Shown here: piece by piece, positions 10,901-20,515 of the stretch
Layout: every line of letters starts with the position of its first letter
How positions within the stretch are numbered: the stretch's first letter is position 1
Origin: Apostichopus parvimensis
Lineage: Eukaryota > Echinodermata > Holothuroidea > Aspidochirotida > Stichopodidae
DNA length: 31,200 bases
NCBI GenBank assembly: GCA_000934455.1
Contig: KN883813.1
Location: forward strand, 7,198-38,397
Reading direction: 5' to 3'
Program-made: the position numbers and the translations under genes
The notes under the pieces: model-generated
Told to the model about the DNA's origin: nothing
What the model saw: only the letters and a program-made list of their open reading frames with translations
The model's database searches: none

Positions 10901-13900
10901 AAATTAATCAGGAAGCAATGCAATAAACATTAACATACCACACAAAGTATTTGCTACTATGAGGGATCTATCTTTTCCTTTCGTTGATGCTATCCATCTC
11001 TTCATGCGTCCCGTGCAAGGTATAGAGCTTTTCAGTATAATGTCACCTCGATTTAACACAGTGTTGTCTCCATAGAAGTAGAACTCTTTGAAAGCCAAGA
11101 GAAAATGGAGAAGAGTAACTAAACTAAATTGGAATAGAGTAAAACATTTTATGGATAGAACGGTAGTCGAAGCAGTGACCTCAGTTTTAAATACTGCTCA
11201 TCTGAACTGTCAAACTATTGGTTGTTTTCGTTCCTTATATTGCCTTTTTATTTGTCTAGGGACGGCAGTCAAAACCCACAGTATCTTGCGTACTCTGTGT
11301 ACAGATAAGGAATTTACCAATATTGCATATTAGTCGTTACAAAACATATTTAACAAACATTCTTTATTACAATAACTTTCATAGTCATCAATTTAGTTTT
11401 GTTACAATGAATTATAGTTATCGTCCACCTTCCCACAACTTTGATAGTACGGAATTGATAAATCAGCAGGTTTTAGAAGGAAAACATAACTTAACACCAA
11501 CCATATCGTCTGGAGATTCATAATGTACTTCTTCACTCACAGGTATGTTGATTGCTTCAAATGTTGTTGTTGTCACGCTTGAAATAACATCAATAGAACA
11601 TTTGCGGTTTACTAAATTAACTAAATAAACTAAATATTGACTATTACAAATGGGCGTTATAAAAACTTAAGTATGCGGATACCTCAAAAGGAGAAAAGAA
11701 AATATAATTCTGAGAAATGCGATAATATGAAGACAAAATATGTAACTCTCTCTGCGAAGAAAGAAGCATACATTTGGACACAAATCATAAATTGTACAAA
11801 TTATACGAGCTTAGTATAGCTGAGTATAACTTCATTTGGAAACTTCATGTTAATTTGAATATGTGTTTACTGCTCAGATAAGGAAGTTGAAGTGACTTAC
11901 TTTGTTCTCTCTGTAGTGCCCATCCTCTGCGATCTAAGCCCTAAAAAATAATACAGCGTGTGAAATATAATGGCATATACCAATTCTGTCACAGCACAGA
12001 CATGAAAAGGACATCACGTTATGCTCCATTTTTAAAATGGACTAAATTTTATCTTTGAGTTTGTTTTTACTTTTATGTTTGTTTCATTTTCATTTAGCAG
12101 AACTATAATATCCATGCATTTTCTCTCCTTTTTTAAAATATTGACTTGTTTAATTCCAACAGGAATGTTTATTCTTATTCAGAAACTGAGTTTTAAATCA
12201 TTTTTTAAATGCTTATCAAGATGAGGTGAATTCATGTCGAGGGTCGGATTGAATTTTTAGCAATGTTATAGCGATCAATTATTTTCGGATACACACAATT
12301 CACAGAAGAGGATTTCTCTTGAAACATTGTTTTTATTTTGAAATTAAGCTCAGTCATGTGGGATTCAATGCTAAGCTACTGACATTCTCAAAACGTACCT
12401 AACAGTTCCTTTGAAAGATTACCAATCGCTAGAAGGGCAACAGGGAATATACCCTCCAGCAATTTGATGATTTTCTAAATATTATACTGGCCACATGAAA
12501 TATACAAATATAGTCTCAATTTAGTAGATTTTGTGTTAAATCACTTCTGAAGCTTCGTTGCCCCATTAAATCAATACGTTTTCAGTGACGTTTCAAAGTT
12601 TGTAGTTTTGAGGATTGATACGATAAAATAATATACGCCCATTTTGCCTTCATCAGTATCTGTATATATTAAATGAGTAAAGAAAAAGATTTCTAGAATT
12701 ATTTTTGGCTTGTATTAAGGACACTTCATTAATTACATAGTTCCTTTAAATAATGAACGACAGGTTTACAATTGTTATTTAATATTCTCTTCGTGATCCA
12801 AATAGCCACTGTTCTAGAGAACGAACAAACAACCAGAGCCTTTGCTTGTCTGAGACAGTGAAGAAACTGTACTGATCTTCAATAACGTTTCACTGAGGTA
12901 TCTCGTTATGAGTCCAAACTATAATTAAATGGAAGTCACAAATGAACGAAATTATTACCTGATGTTTCGTCTGGTGTAACTGAGTTTGGATTTTGGATGT
13001 GAATTAAAATTTCACTCTCTTGGTTGACTACATATCTGCCATCAACTTTACATGTGAAATTGTGAATATTGACCCTCATTTTGAACTTCAAATTTGATGT
13101 CAAATTTGTCATCTCTAGTTTCGTGACGTCAGTAAAAGATTCAGTTCTGTTATAAATATCGTTTTGTAACCACGTCACGTTTAACGGTAGGATTGTGTTG
13201 AAAATAGCACATTGTATCTCAACATCCGAACCCTCAATTGCCGAAAGTGTCCTGCTAGTATCCGTATTTCAATTGATGGTGTAACTATAATTGATAACAA
13301 GGAAAACATATACATTTATATTCAAAGTTCTACCGCACAAGGAAATAGTCATCATCATGATTAAAATAAACCCTGATAAATATCAATGATTAGCTTATTT
13401 GAAATTTATTGTGGAAAAATAGCTATATTTGTTAAATAACAACTGAAAGTATGCTTCAAATTTACCTTGGATATGAACCACAAATGAAAAGATCAGTTGA
13501 TCCTTTCTCCAACCCGTATACCTTACATCATTGACACCAATTGCGACGTTGAGTACTCCCAGTGCGTAATGCATCGAATCACTCTCGTTTATCGTCAAAG
13601 GAAAATTCCTGTTGTCGTAAGTTCTAGCTTCACCTCTAAATAAATACGATTGGTTAAATCCAAGTCTCCATATTTACCCTGTTTTCTCATAAAACAAGAC
13701 AGGACATTTTAGACATACATTTTCGTGTCGTTTTGCCATCACTTTAGAATCTGTAATCGCCTTAACATTTAACTTGTTCTTTGGGGAACCTGAAATGCTT
13801 AAAAACACTGAAAAGAACAATTATATAAATAAATATAGTTGAAACGGTAATGAGTTAGAAATTAAAGAACAGTGCAAAATCTTCAGCCTCCAACTCTACA

Positions 13901-14495
13901 TGCGGTCGCCTTTACCAATTGGGCTTTGAAAACGGGCTGCATTTGCAGTTGTTCGAAGTCAGTAAGAAAGGTTGTCATTCAACTGTAGGATTTGCCACTT
14001 TTATCGAGATATGCTAGTCTGTTACATTACATTTTCTACACAAATTTATAGAGAATATCAAGAAAAAATTTCAATGTTCGGAACAGAGAATCCTGCAGAA
14101 CTATCACGAATTGATATTCTGTGATTACCAGAAAACCGCATTGATTATCTAACTGCACAATTCACCATATTTCGTTTAACTTTTACATACTGAAATAAAC
14201 TGACTTCATCATGAATTATGTTTCAACTATAACGGTTAATGTTGTGTGTTTCTTTACATGTGTCTGCAAATTCTCTCGGCAAAACAGATAATGCCAAGCA
14301 GATGTTACGTTGCCATATTGTGAAAGTGGAAAGAGGTAATTTGTTATTCACCGATTCTTATTATTTTCTAAGCTAGTAGCCTTAAGTTGTTTACTGATAG
14401 CATTTTGTTCGTATATAACCTTCAGAATGAAAATTCTTACCTATAAGTATTGCCGGTAAACCATCGCTGTTCAGAATGTTACTCAATACGGCCAT
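7965..14495 (-). CDS. Ig-domain receptor tyrosine kinase-like protein, predicted pseudokinase
   Basis: Fifteen minus-strand exons, 5' to 3': 14495-14441 (ATG at 14493-14495), 13789-13678, 13635-13466, 13284-12959, 12474-12399, 11940-11901, 11535-11502, 11083-10939, 10645-10546, 10471-10361, 10190-9991, 9843-9724, 8842-8731, 8456-8360 and 8067-7965 (TGA). All have GT donors and AG acceptors; together they total about 1800 nt (about 600 aa). Domains: short N-terminus; degenerate Ig-like region (about 19-112); a better Ig domain (about 113-221: [24 protein letters not shown]); a weak membrane segment around [12 protein letters not shown]; juxtamembrane [11 protein letters not shown]; kinase-like domain (about 312-600). 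Kinase landmarks: alpha[17 protein letters not shown], hinge [42 protein letters not shown] and a C-terminal DPADRISL. Catalytic residues are lost: HRDLAARN reads [11 protein letters not shown] reads DFN, and the glycine loop is degenerate. A signalling scaffold or decoy receptor is plausible. Phase fails by one base at three junctions (see findings). There is no classical signal peptide in the first exon. Confidence 0.8.
8731..9843 (-). CDS. Exons for kinase catalytic loop, activation segment and APE/subdomain IX
   Basis: Two exons of the receptor gene. 9843-9724 (40 codons, phase 0 at both ends) covers the catalytic loop and Mg-binding segment: [11 protein letters not shown] stands where kinases have HRDLAARNVLL, and LYDFNLRSA where they have IADFGLA. 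8842-8731 (37 codons plus one base) gives [10 protein letters not shown] and the alphaF region [12 protein letters not shown], both well kept. Fold-stabilising residues retained while phosphotransfer residues are lost is the usual pseudokinase pattern. The 881-bp intron between them begins with no notable feature and contains the tandem repeat at 9040-9580. Confidence 0.85.
9040..9580. repeat. Two diverged tandem copies of a unit of about 280 bp
   Basis: Within an intron of the receptor gene, GTGTCGTGAAACTCCTCC (from 9043) and GTGTCGCGGACTCCTCC (from 9324) start two related units. Both continue through CTCGTGC(C/A)T, a GTCATATGTCA-like motif, AGGTCAAA.TTCAA.TTG-like text and CTAAATTGT. The offset is about 281 bp. 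The copies are clearly diverged, so the duplication is old or the unit is a dispersed repeat inserted twice. No coding potential is recognised. Confidence 0.6.
10706..11030. repeat. Local tandem duplication including part of a receptor exon
   Basis: 10706-10875 and 10881-11020 are similar: both contain A(A)ACAGT.GTTAGAGTAT, the CAGGAAGC.ATGCAA text, and GGGATCT(G/A)TCTTTTCCTTTCGT. The right copy is the 3' part of the receptor exon 10939-11083 with its intron. The left copy is a degraded extra version in the same intron; on the minus strand it keeps ASTKGKDRS, then reads out of frame. A tandem event thus duplicated an exon-intron boundary just before the kinase glycine-loop exon, which is where the splice phases fail to match. 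Confidence 0.65.
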
Positions 14496-15094
14496 ATTTC
14501 TCTGTCAAGCTCTACACACTTCGCTCAAAGACTGATTCATATATGTGACATTCTAGCGTTAAGTGATTATGCGCTACTATGATATTCACACTTTATATTG
14601 CCAGGGGCATCGTAAAAAATGTACATGTAATAACAAAACTAAAAGTGTATTCAAATAAGTACATACTAATACAATCACCGATAACAGCATGAAATGGCGG
14701 TGCACACATTATCACTGTATTGGAGTAACGCTATTTCTGGTTGAGTATACAACGTAAAACATACTTAGCTACATGCTGTCAATAAAACTGGGGGTAAATT
14801 GCTCTCTTATAATGTATTGCAAAGGTAGGTACTTTCACTTAAATGAATACAAAATACTAAGTATAACACTGAATCTGCAGCCCTTTTTGGCTTACAAACT
14901 CAAAGACTCAACTAGAACTTGAGAACAATAGTCAGTCCTGAAAGGGATTACACAGTTTCATTGGATGATGCTTTTCTCATTAATACGTGATCTTCCAGCT
15001 TTAAACGGTATTGGGGATGAACAATATGCTTCGTTGGTATTTCTGGAAAGAATAGCAACCCATTCGGTAAAGTACAAATCTCGTGCCTCGTGCA
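14496..15094. other. Spacer between divergent receptor gene and NLR pseudogene
   Basis: About 600 bp upstream of the receptor start codon on one side and of the duplicated NLR segment on the other. An open frame crossing 14965-15345 has no family features, and its 3' half coincides with DNA homologous to the non-coding upstream of the first NLR copy. Promoters for the minus-strand receptor would be expected here, but no clear TATA or Inr arrangement can be asserted. Confidence 0.35.
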
Positions 15095-16660
15095 TCACTT
15101 ACGTTAAACCGTCGTTCATGAATTATGCTGCTATACTCGCACCTAGACCGTTGATTAATCTCTTATTTAATCATATGAAAAGAACAATGTATTTTACAAA
15201 GCTCTATCAAATAATGTTGTTTATTGACAGCGGCACAGAAGTTGAAGCGACCATAGTTTTATTATTATATATTATTATCGTATATAGATACGAGTACACA
15301 CATCGTTGCGGACCCAAACATGGTAAGAAGGACATTATATCTTGATTACTCCGTAGTCTTTGTCCACAATGTGTTCCTGTTTATGCATTTATTTGAATAA
15401 ATTCCATATCTGTTCTTATATCAGGAAATGTAGACCACAAATAAAAAGCAAAACCAAAGCACGAAGAAAAATCTCTCGAAGGTACGGAATATATTTTTTC
15501 TTCTACATTATTATTCCAAAGCAAGGAGACTTTACTCGACTGCTTCACAAAATAACGGTTATAACTATTAGATTATATTCATTTAACGAAAGATGGCGCA
15601 TCATCAATACCTTTAACACGCATGTATAATACTTGTAGTGTTCATGACGTAACAGTTTTATGTTCAGTACTGATGAAATCTCCACCTGTCATCGTCAAAT
15701 GTAGATGCAAATATAAAGTCCATGCCCATTGAAAACATTCCTTTTAATACACCATAATGTTTAAAAACCAAAGATTTACTAACACTTTTCTTCAGAAAAG
15801 AACAATATTCTAGTAGATGGATAACGCACTGCGAGAACTGTTGCTCCATAGGGTGAGCCAATACCGATTAAAGACCTTGTGTCGATACACGTGCCAGTGC
15901 ACCCTCACTAACACGGTGTCCACGGGAGTCTAATTCTATAATACTCGGGTCTTCATTACAGCAAATTTAGGTTACGGGAAGACATCGTACATTCATCATT
16001 GGGTCCGCGATTGGGTTCCAAAGATGAAACCACCGAAAGATGGCGAAATATATAATCAGTAAATCTATATATTGACTTTAAGGAGGTTGATCACTCGAAG
16101 ATACTTTCCGAACTTGTAAGACAATGATGCCTGTTGGAATCGATTTAATGGTAAACGATATTGCCGAAATGTTTCTGAATTATGAGTTTCAAGTACTCCT
16201 GGATCGGTTTGATGAACTATCGATGTTTACGAAGAATCCGTCTAACGATAAAGAGGAACGTATCAATCTCCTCAAAAGGGAAATGAAGATGATGTTAAGC
16301 TGACGGTCAAAAACTTACTCGATAATAAAACAAACATGGTTCAATATAAAAAGCTTAAGCGTTTGCTAACGTCTCGTAAAGTTTATGATAGGATATTTTC
16401 GTTCGCCCTACCGTATTCAAAAGTCAAAAGTAAATATTCAGTATATTCAGAAAACTTGAAAATAATATTAGACTTACAAGCAATATCCAAATTATCCTTG
16501 ATTCCTGATTCAAGTGTGTAAGACTCTAATATAGACGCCACACTGAGAGTCAATTCGGATGCGAAAAACCAAACTTCGATTAAAAAAAAACTGTCAAATA
16601 AAGACAGTCTATCGACTGTCTTTAAGAACGAATATTTGAATCGCACTGATGGTTGTTAAG
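15095..16660 (+). pseudogene. Truncated NACHT/NLR pseudogene, second copy
   Basis: Homologous to about 690-2405, in the same order: upstream DNA (TGCATCACTTACGTT), the small exon with its GTAAGAAG donor, the lysine-rich exon after TTATATCAG (its start codon altered), then the large exon. The Walker A region is kept (NLGYGKTS, Lys codon at 15979-15981), as are the Walker-B-like FQVLLDRFDEL and the SRK/ALPYSKVK region. The reading frame is broken by an in-frame TAA at 16060-16062, further frameshifts, and deletions in the N-terminal part. Homology ends near 16660, inside what is the disordered insert of the intact gene; no winged-helix or HD2 part follows. It is unprocessed (introns present), so it arose by DNA duplication rather than retroposition. 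Confidence 0.8.
16600..16623. repeat. Perfect 10-bp inverted repeat with 4-nt loop
   Basis: AAAGACAGTC, loop TATC, GACTGTCTTT. It lies about 40 bp before the 3' end of homology of the NLR pseudogene and is not present in the corresponding part of the intact copy. It may be a small foldback formed during the rearrangement. No terminator role is claimed in a eukaryotic context. Confidence 0.6.
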
Positions 16661-17635
16661 CTGTTATTTATATGCCGTAAGTGTTTGGGTTGTCATACCA
16701 AACATGTCAGTGATATTCATAGTGATCTTTACATTTGAATGTCGCGGTAGCTTATTGCCACATTAATTAATCTGTTTTTATGACGTCATGATTTGTCTCA
16801 TGGTTTTCTTTAGGCTCTTAAATTTCATCGGAAGAACTGACCCAATGGTCTGTGTCGGTTAGTCTAAGTAGTCCAACCACTTTAAATGATGAGCCTGATG
16901 GGACATTGAAATCAACACTTCTCAAAATAAAAAGAAATAATAAACAAATACATCATGGATATCATTTGCTATTCGATGGCACTTGTTAATATACCCTCAA
17001 TAATGTTGTAAGTATTCACAAGTGTATGTAAATATTTTCTAGTAACCTCCTCAATTAGAGGGTTATGGGATGTCATTAAACAATTCGGTTAAATTATGTT
17101 CTGAGTTACAATATAATTAAGCCAGTATTGAAGTCATTTTTAATAATGATTGTGAAAGTAATAACACTCGTGGATACAGGGCAGTGAAAGTAATGTTAAT
17201 TAAGTATTAATTATAGATGAAATTTGACTTATCCATGAAGTTAGGTTCCCTTATATCATATTCGTTTGCGTTAAGTGACACTAGATATTCAAATTTATGT
17301 TCTAACATATACACAAAAGCAAACTACACATGTGTCTGGTGTACATGATTAACATAAAATGCATATAACAGAAAAACAAGTAAAGATACTGAAATAACAA
17401 AGATGTAGAGAAACAAACAAAATTACCACTGAAGAAGACTCAGGTTCTATAACGTATAAACAAAAAAAGATAGTTATTTTGGCAATTCCTGAGAGTATAC
17501 TAGATGAGCGAATACATGCTGACAGGAAGTAATTGCTGTGAGTATTTACAGCCTACTCAGTGTAATTGTGTGTATGGATAACACAAGATAAAGCACAAAG
17601 AAGCAGATGCATGAAAACCTTTGTAAGTTTAGAAA
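16661..17635. other. AT-rich spacer, nothing recognised
   Basis: No exon of NLR, receptor or V-ATPase type was found. It separates the end of NLR homology from the start of the segment duplicated at about 27315. Confidence 0.35.
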
Positions 17636-18656
17636 AAAACATCTGTGAATTTATCGAAATATATTCAGCAAACAATTCAGTTGATAGATAACATATTTAA
17701 TACTTAGGGAAGTTAGAGAATTAAGCATCTATTCTATTAAATGAAGTAGTTGTGATATATTTCATTTCTTTATTACAAAGAAAACAAACAAGTAATTAAG
17801 TATTTGCGATCGGTTTCATTTATTTATTGAATTAAAGAGATTGATGGTTAATAGTCTGTTTAAGTGTTCCATGGTTGATATCATGTAATAATTAACTAAA
17901 GTCTTGCTTGGTGGCATGTACATAGCAAACAACTGTCACATAATATAACAGTTGAGTGGGACAATTGACAAACTATTAAAATAGATATCTAAATTGCATT
18001 TATATATATAAACTAAGCAAGCTTTTAGCGATGCTGAAGAGTGGGGGTCTATTGTGTTGTATAGCAGGTAACTTTTGTGCTCAAATTTGTGTGTCAATTT
18101 TAAAGGTTCTGAAGTTACTCTCTTTAGAACTCTTGAGAACTTTACAAAACTGTTATACATCTTTGTATTAGTTTTAAAGTTTTTGAACTACTTTGTATAG
18201 CACTATTTTGAAGTGTGATACCGGATTAATTATTATTCGCTTTTAAACGCAGTAATCATCTGAGCAAGCTTCTCATAAACCAATATTCAGCTTGTCAACA
18301 TCTTTAGAACCTTAGAGCACCATGTACCTCAGATTTAGCATCACATTTGACCTTGGACATGAATATTGTCTCCCACTGTCATTACCTGGACTCAGTATGT
18401 AGTAAGACTCCTTTCTTAGCCACAATTCGCTTGGCTTTGCTAGCCCGGACCAAGTGATGATGTGCAATGTACAATTTGATATGAATTGATACACTCTTCC
18501 TGTACATCAGAGTTACGTTCTCGGCCATTAATTGACAAAAAGTTGGTGTTTCAAAGATCCAAACAAGGTCAGAATGTACTGTACTGCACTTTCAACCTAT
18601 TTTCACTTACATAGTTTATGCAGGACTTTCTCCTTACTTTAAACTGGATGGTTCAG

Positions 18657-18815
18657 GTTATGTCCATTCTACAAGACAGTCGGCATGCTCCAGAACATGA
18701 TAGCTTTCTACGATATGGCTAGGCATGCAGTCGAAACAACAGCTCAGAGTGAAAATAAGATTACCTGGGCTATATGAACGGCATTATGTATCAACTCAGT
18801 AGAATTAAGTTTAAA
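18657..18815 (+). pseudogene. V-ATPase subunit A penultimate coding exon, left copy, frameshifted
   Basis: After GGTTCAG (acceptor ending 18656) the exon reads [20 protein letters not shown] then [18 protein letters not shown], characteristic of the C-terminal helical domain of V-ATPase catalytic subunit A. Relative to the right copy, 13 bases are missing after GGGCTAT, giving an immediate TGA. The remaining codons ([14 protein letters not shown]) are in another frame and end at GTAAAAT. Unlike the right copy it keeps the ARHAV segment and the Trp codon of ITW intact. With no neighbouring V-ATPase exons upstream it is a fragment. Confidence 0.8.
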
Positions 18816-19303
18816 GTAAAATATGTATCAACTCTGTAGTATAAAGTGTATGGTAAGATATGTATCACCTCAGTAGTATGAAAGTTAAGGTAAAACATGT
18901 ATGAACTCATTAGTAGGTGATTAAAGGTAAAGATATGTATCAAGTAAGAAGTATGAAAATAAAGGTAATGCATGTATCAACTCAGTAGTATGAAGGATAA
19001 GGTAATATTGGTATCAACTCAGAATTATAAGTTAAAGGTAATATATGTATCAAATCAGTAGTATGTAGTTAGAGTAAGATTTGTATCAAATCAGTAGTAT
19101 AAGTTAAAGGTAAGAAATGTATCATCTCAGAAGTAGGACGATTAAGGTACGATATGTATCATCTCAGAAGTATGAAATTAAGACTAATGGTAATATGAAG
19201 TTGATGGTAAGATATCTATGAACTCAGTCGTAAGAACTTTAAGTAAGATACGTTTCAAATCAGTAGCATAAGATATATAGCATCTCAGTAGTAAATTACT
19301 TAA
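18786..19303 (+). repeat. Minisatellite of about 36-38 bp, left array, exon/5' splice site derived
   Basis: About 13-14 imperfect units, each beginning ATGTATCAACTCAGTAGTAT or a close variant and ending in a GTAAGAT-like string (GTAAAAT, GTAAGAT, GTAAAAC, GTAATAT and GTACGAT also occur). The first unit is the end of the V-ATPase A exon itself (MYQLSRIKFK plus donor), so the array is an amplified exon-intron junction. Units are more diverged from one another than in the right array, and the last two are eroded. Confidence 0.85.
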
Positions 19304-19481
19304 TGTACAAGAAAGCGCATAAATAATTTGTTTTGTACTTTTGGTGTGATATTTTTGCTTCAAAATAAATAATCTTTCCAACGTTTAAGAACTTAACCTA
19401 ATTTTCTTTTGAAATTGCCCTCACTTGGATCTATAGGTAGAATTTCCGAGCATTTTTCATATGTGTCTTTTGTTTGTCTTA

Positions 19482-20296
19482 NNNNNNNNNNNNNNNNNNN
19501 NNNNNNNNNNNNNNNNNNNNNNNNNNNNNNNNNNNNNNNNNNNNNNNNNNNNNNNNNNNNNNNNNNNNNNNNNNNNNNNNNNNNNNNNNNNNNNNNNNNN
19601 NNNNNNNNNNNNNNNNNNNNNNNNNNNNNNNNNNNNNNNNNNNNNNNNNNNNNNNNNNNNNNNNNNNNNNNNNNNNNNNNNNNNNNNNNNNNNNNNNNNN
19701 NNNNNNNNNNNNNNNNNNNNNNNNNNNNNNNNNNNNNNNNNNNNNNNNNNNNNNNNNNNNNNNNNNNNNNNNNNNNNNNNNNNNNNNNNNNNNNNNNNNN
19801 NNNNNNNNNNNNNNNNNNNNNNNNNNNNNNNNNNNNNNNNNNNNNNNNNNNNNNNNNNNNNNNNNNNNNNNNNNNNNNNNNNNNNNNNNNNNNNNNNNNN
19901 NNNNNNNNNNNNNNNNNNNNNNNNNNNNNNNNNNNNNNNNNNNNNNNNNNNNNNNNNNNNNNNNNNNNNNNNNNNNNNNNNNNNNNNNNNNNNNNNNNNN
20001 NNNNNNNNNNNNNNNNNNNNNNNNNNNNNNNNNNNNNNNNNNNNNNNNNNNNNNNNNNNNNNNNNNNNNNNNNNNNNNNNNNNNNNNNNNNNNNNNNNNN
20101 NNNNNNNNNNNNNNNNNNNNNNNNNNNNNNNNNNNNNNNNNNNNNNNNNNNNNNNNNNNNNNNNNNNNNNNNNNNNNNNNNNNNNNNNNNNNNNNNNNNN
20201 NNNNNNNNNNNNNNNNNNNNNNNNNNNNNNNNNNNNNNNNNNNNNNNNNNNNNNNNNNNNNNNNNNNNNNNNNNNNNNNNNNNNNNNNNNNNNNNN
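19482..20296. other. Assembly gap (815 Ns)
   Basis: Unknown sequence. Open frames across it are artefacts of N translation. Sequence on both sides is related (TGCCCTC.CTTGGATCTATA and TGTCTTTTGTTT.TCTTA or TCTAAG), so the gap sits at a repeat junction and its true length may differ. Confidence 0.98.
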
Positions 20297-20452
20297 TGCC
20301 CTCTCTTGGATCTATAAGTGTCTGTGTCTTTTGTTTTTCTAAGCATATGAGGACAGCACTAGTAACCAACACCTCTAACATGCCTGTAGCTGCCAGGAAA
20401 GGTTCTATTTACACAGGTTAGATAAACAAAGATAACACTTGATAACGTTATC

Positions 20453-20515
20453 TGCACTAGTAGCCAACACCTCTAACATCATGTAGCTGCCATGGAAAGC
20501 TTCTATTTTACACAG
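20453..20515 (+). pseudogene. Extra degraded copy of the V-ATPase A RTALV exon
   Basis: About 105 bp after the start of exon 20344-20416 a second version appears: CACTAGTAGCCAACACCTCT, then a 1-2 base change making ATGTAG, then GCTGCCATGGAAAGC and TATTTTACACAG followed by GTGAGC. It preserves a better donor than the first copy (GTGAGC against GTTAGA) but is frameshifted. The pair is a short tandem exon duplication. Confidence 0.75.

Larger units (their letters stand above)
17636..19481 (+). repeat. Segmental duplication, left copy (partner at about 27315-29110)
   Basis: Colinear similarity runs from CAATTCAGTTGAT (about 17673; CAGTTCAGTTGAT at about 27360) through GTCTGTTTAAGTGTT, GGTGGCATGTACATAGCAAA, GTGTCAATTTT.AAGGTTCTGAA, TACAAGACAGTCGG, the minisatellite, and AAGAACTTAACCTAATTTTC (19388; 29017) up to the N gap. 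It therefore holds intron, the V-ATPase A penultimate exon, the minisatellite and further intron. Both copies carry independent small indels. Confidence 0.8.

Noticed and set aside
12830-12900. Possible extra receptor exon between the Ig and membrane exons
   Set aside because: Splice-like sites exist on the minus strand, but the frames hit stops or do not repair the phase conflict between 12959 and 12474.
14965-15345. 126-residue plus-strand open frame
   Set aside because: Much of it is homologous to non-coding DNA upstream of the first NLR copy, where the frame is not conserved; only the small exon-like piece near 15290-15322 is supported.
18786-19303. Regular short repeats that might suggest a CRISPR array
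   Set aside because: Units are contiguous and diverged with no unique spacers, the genome is eukaryotic, and the unit is an exon/donor sequence.
19393-20421. Long open frames on both strands across the central region
   Set aside because: They consist almost entirely of Ns translated as unknown residues; only the last codons on the plus strand (RTALVTNTSNMPVAARKGSI) are real exon sequence.
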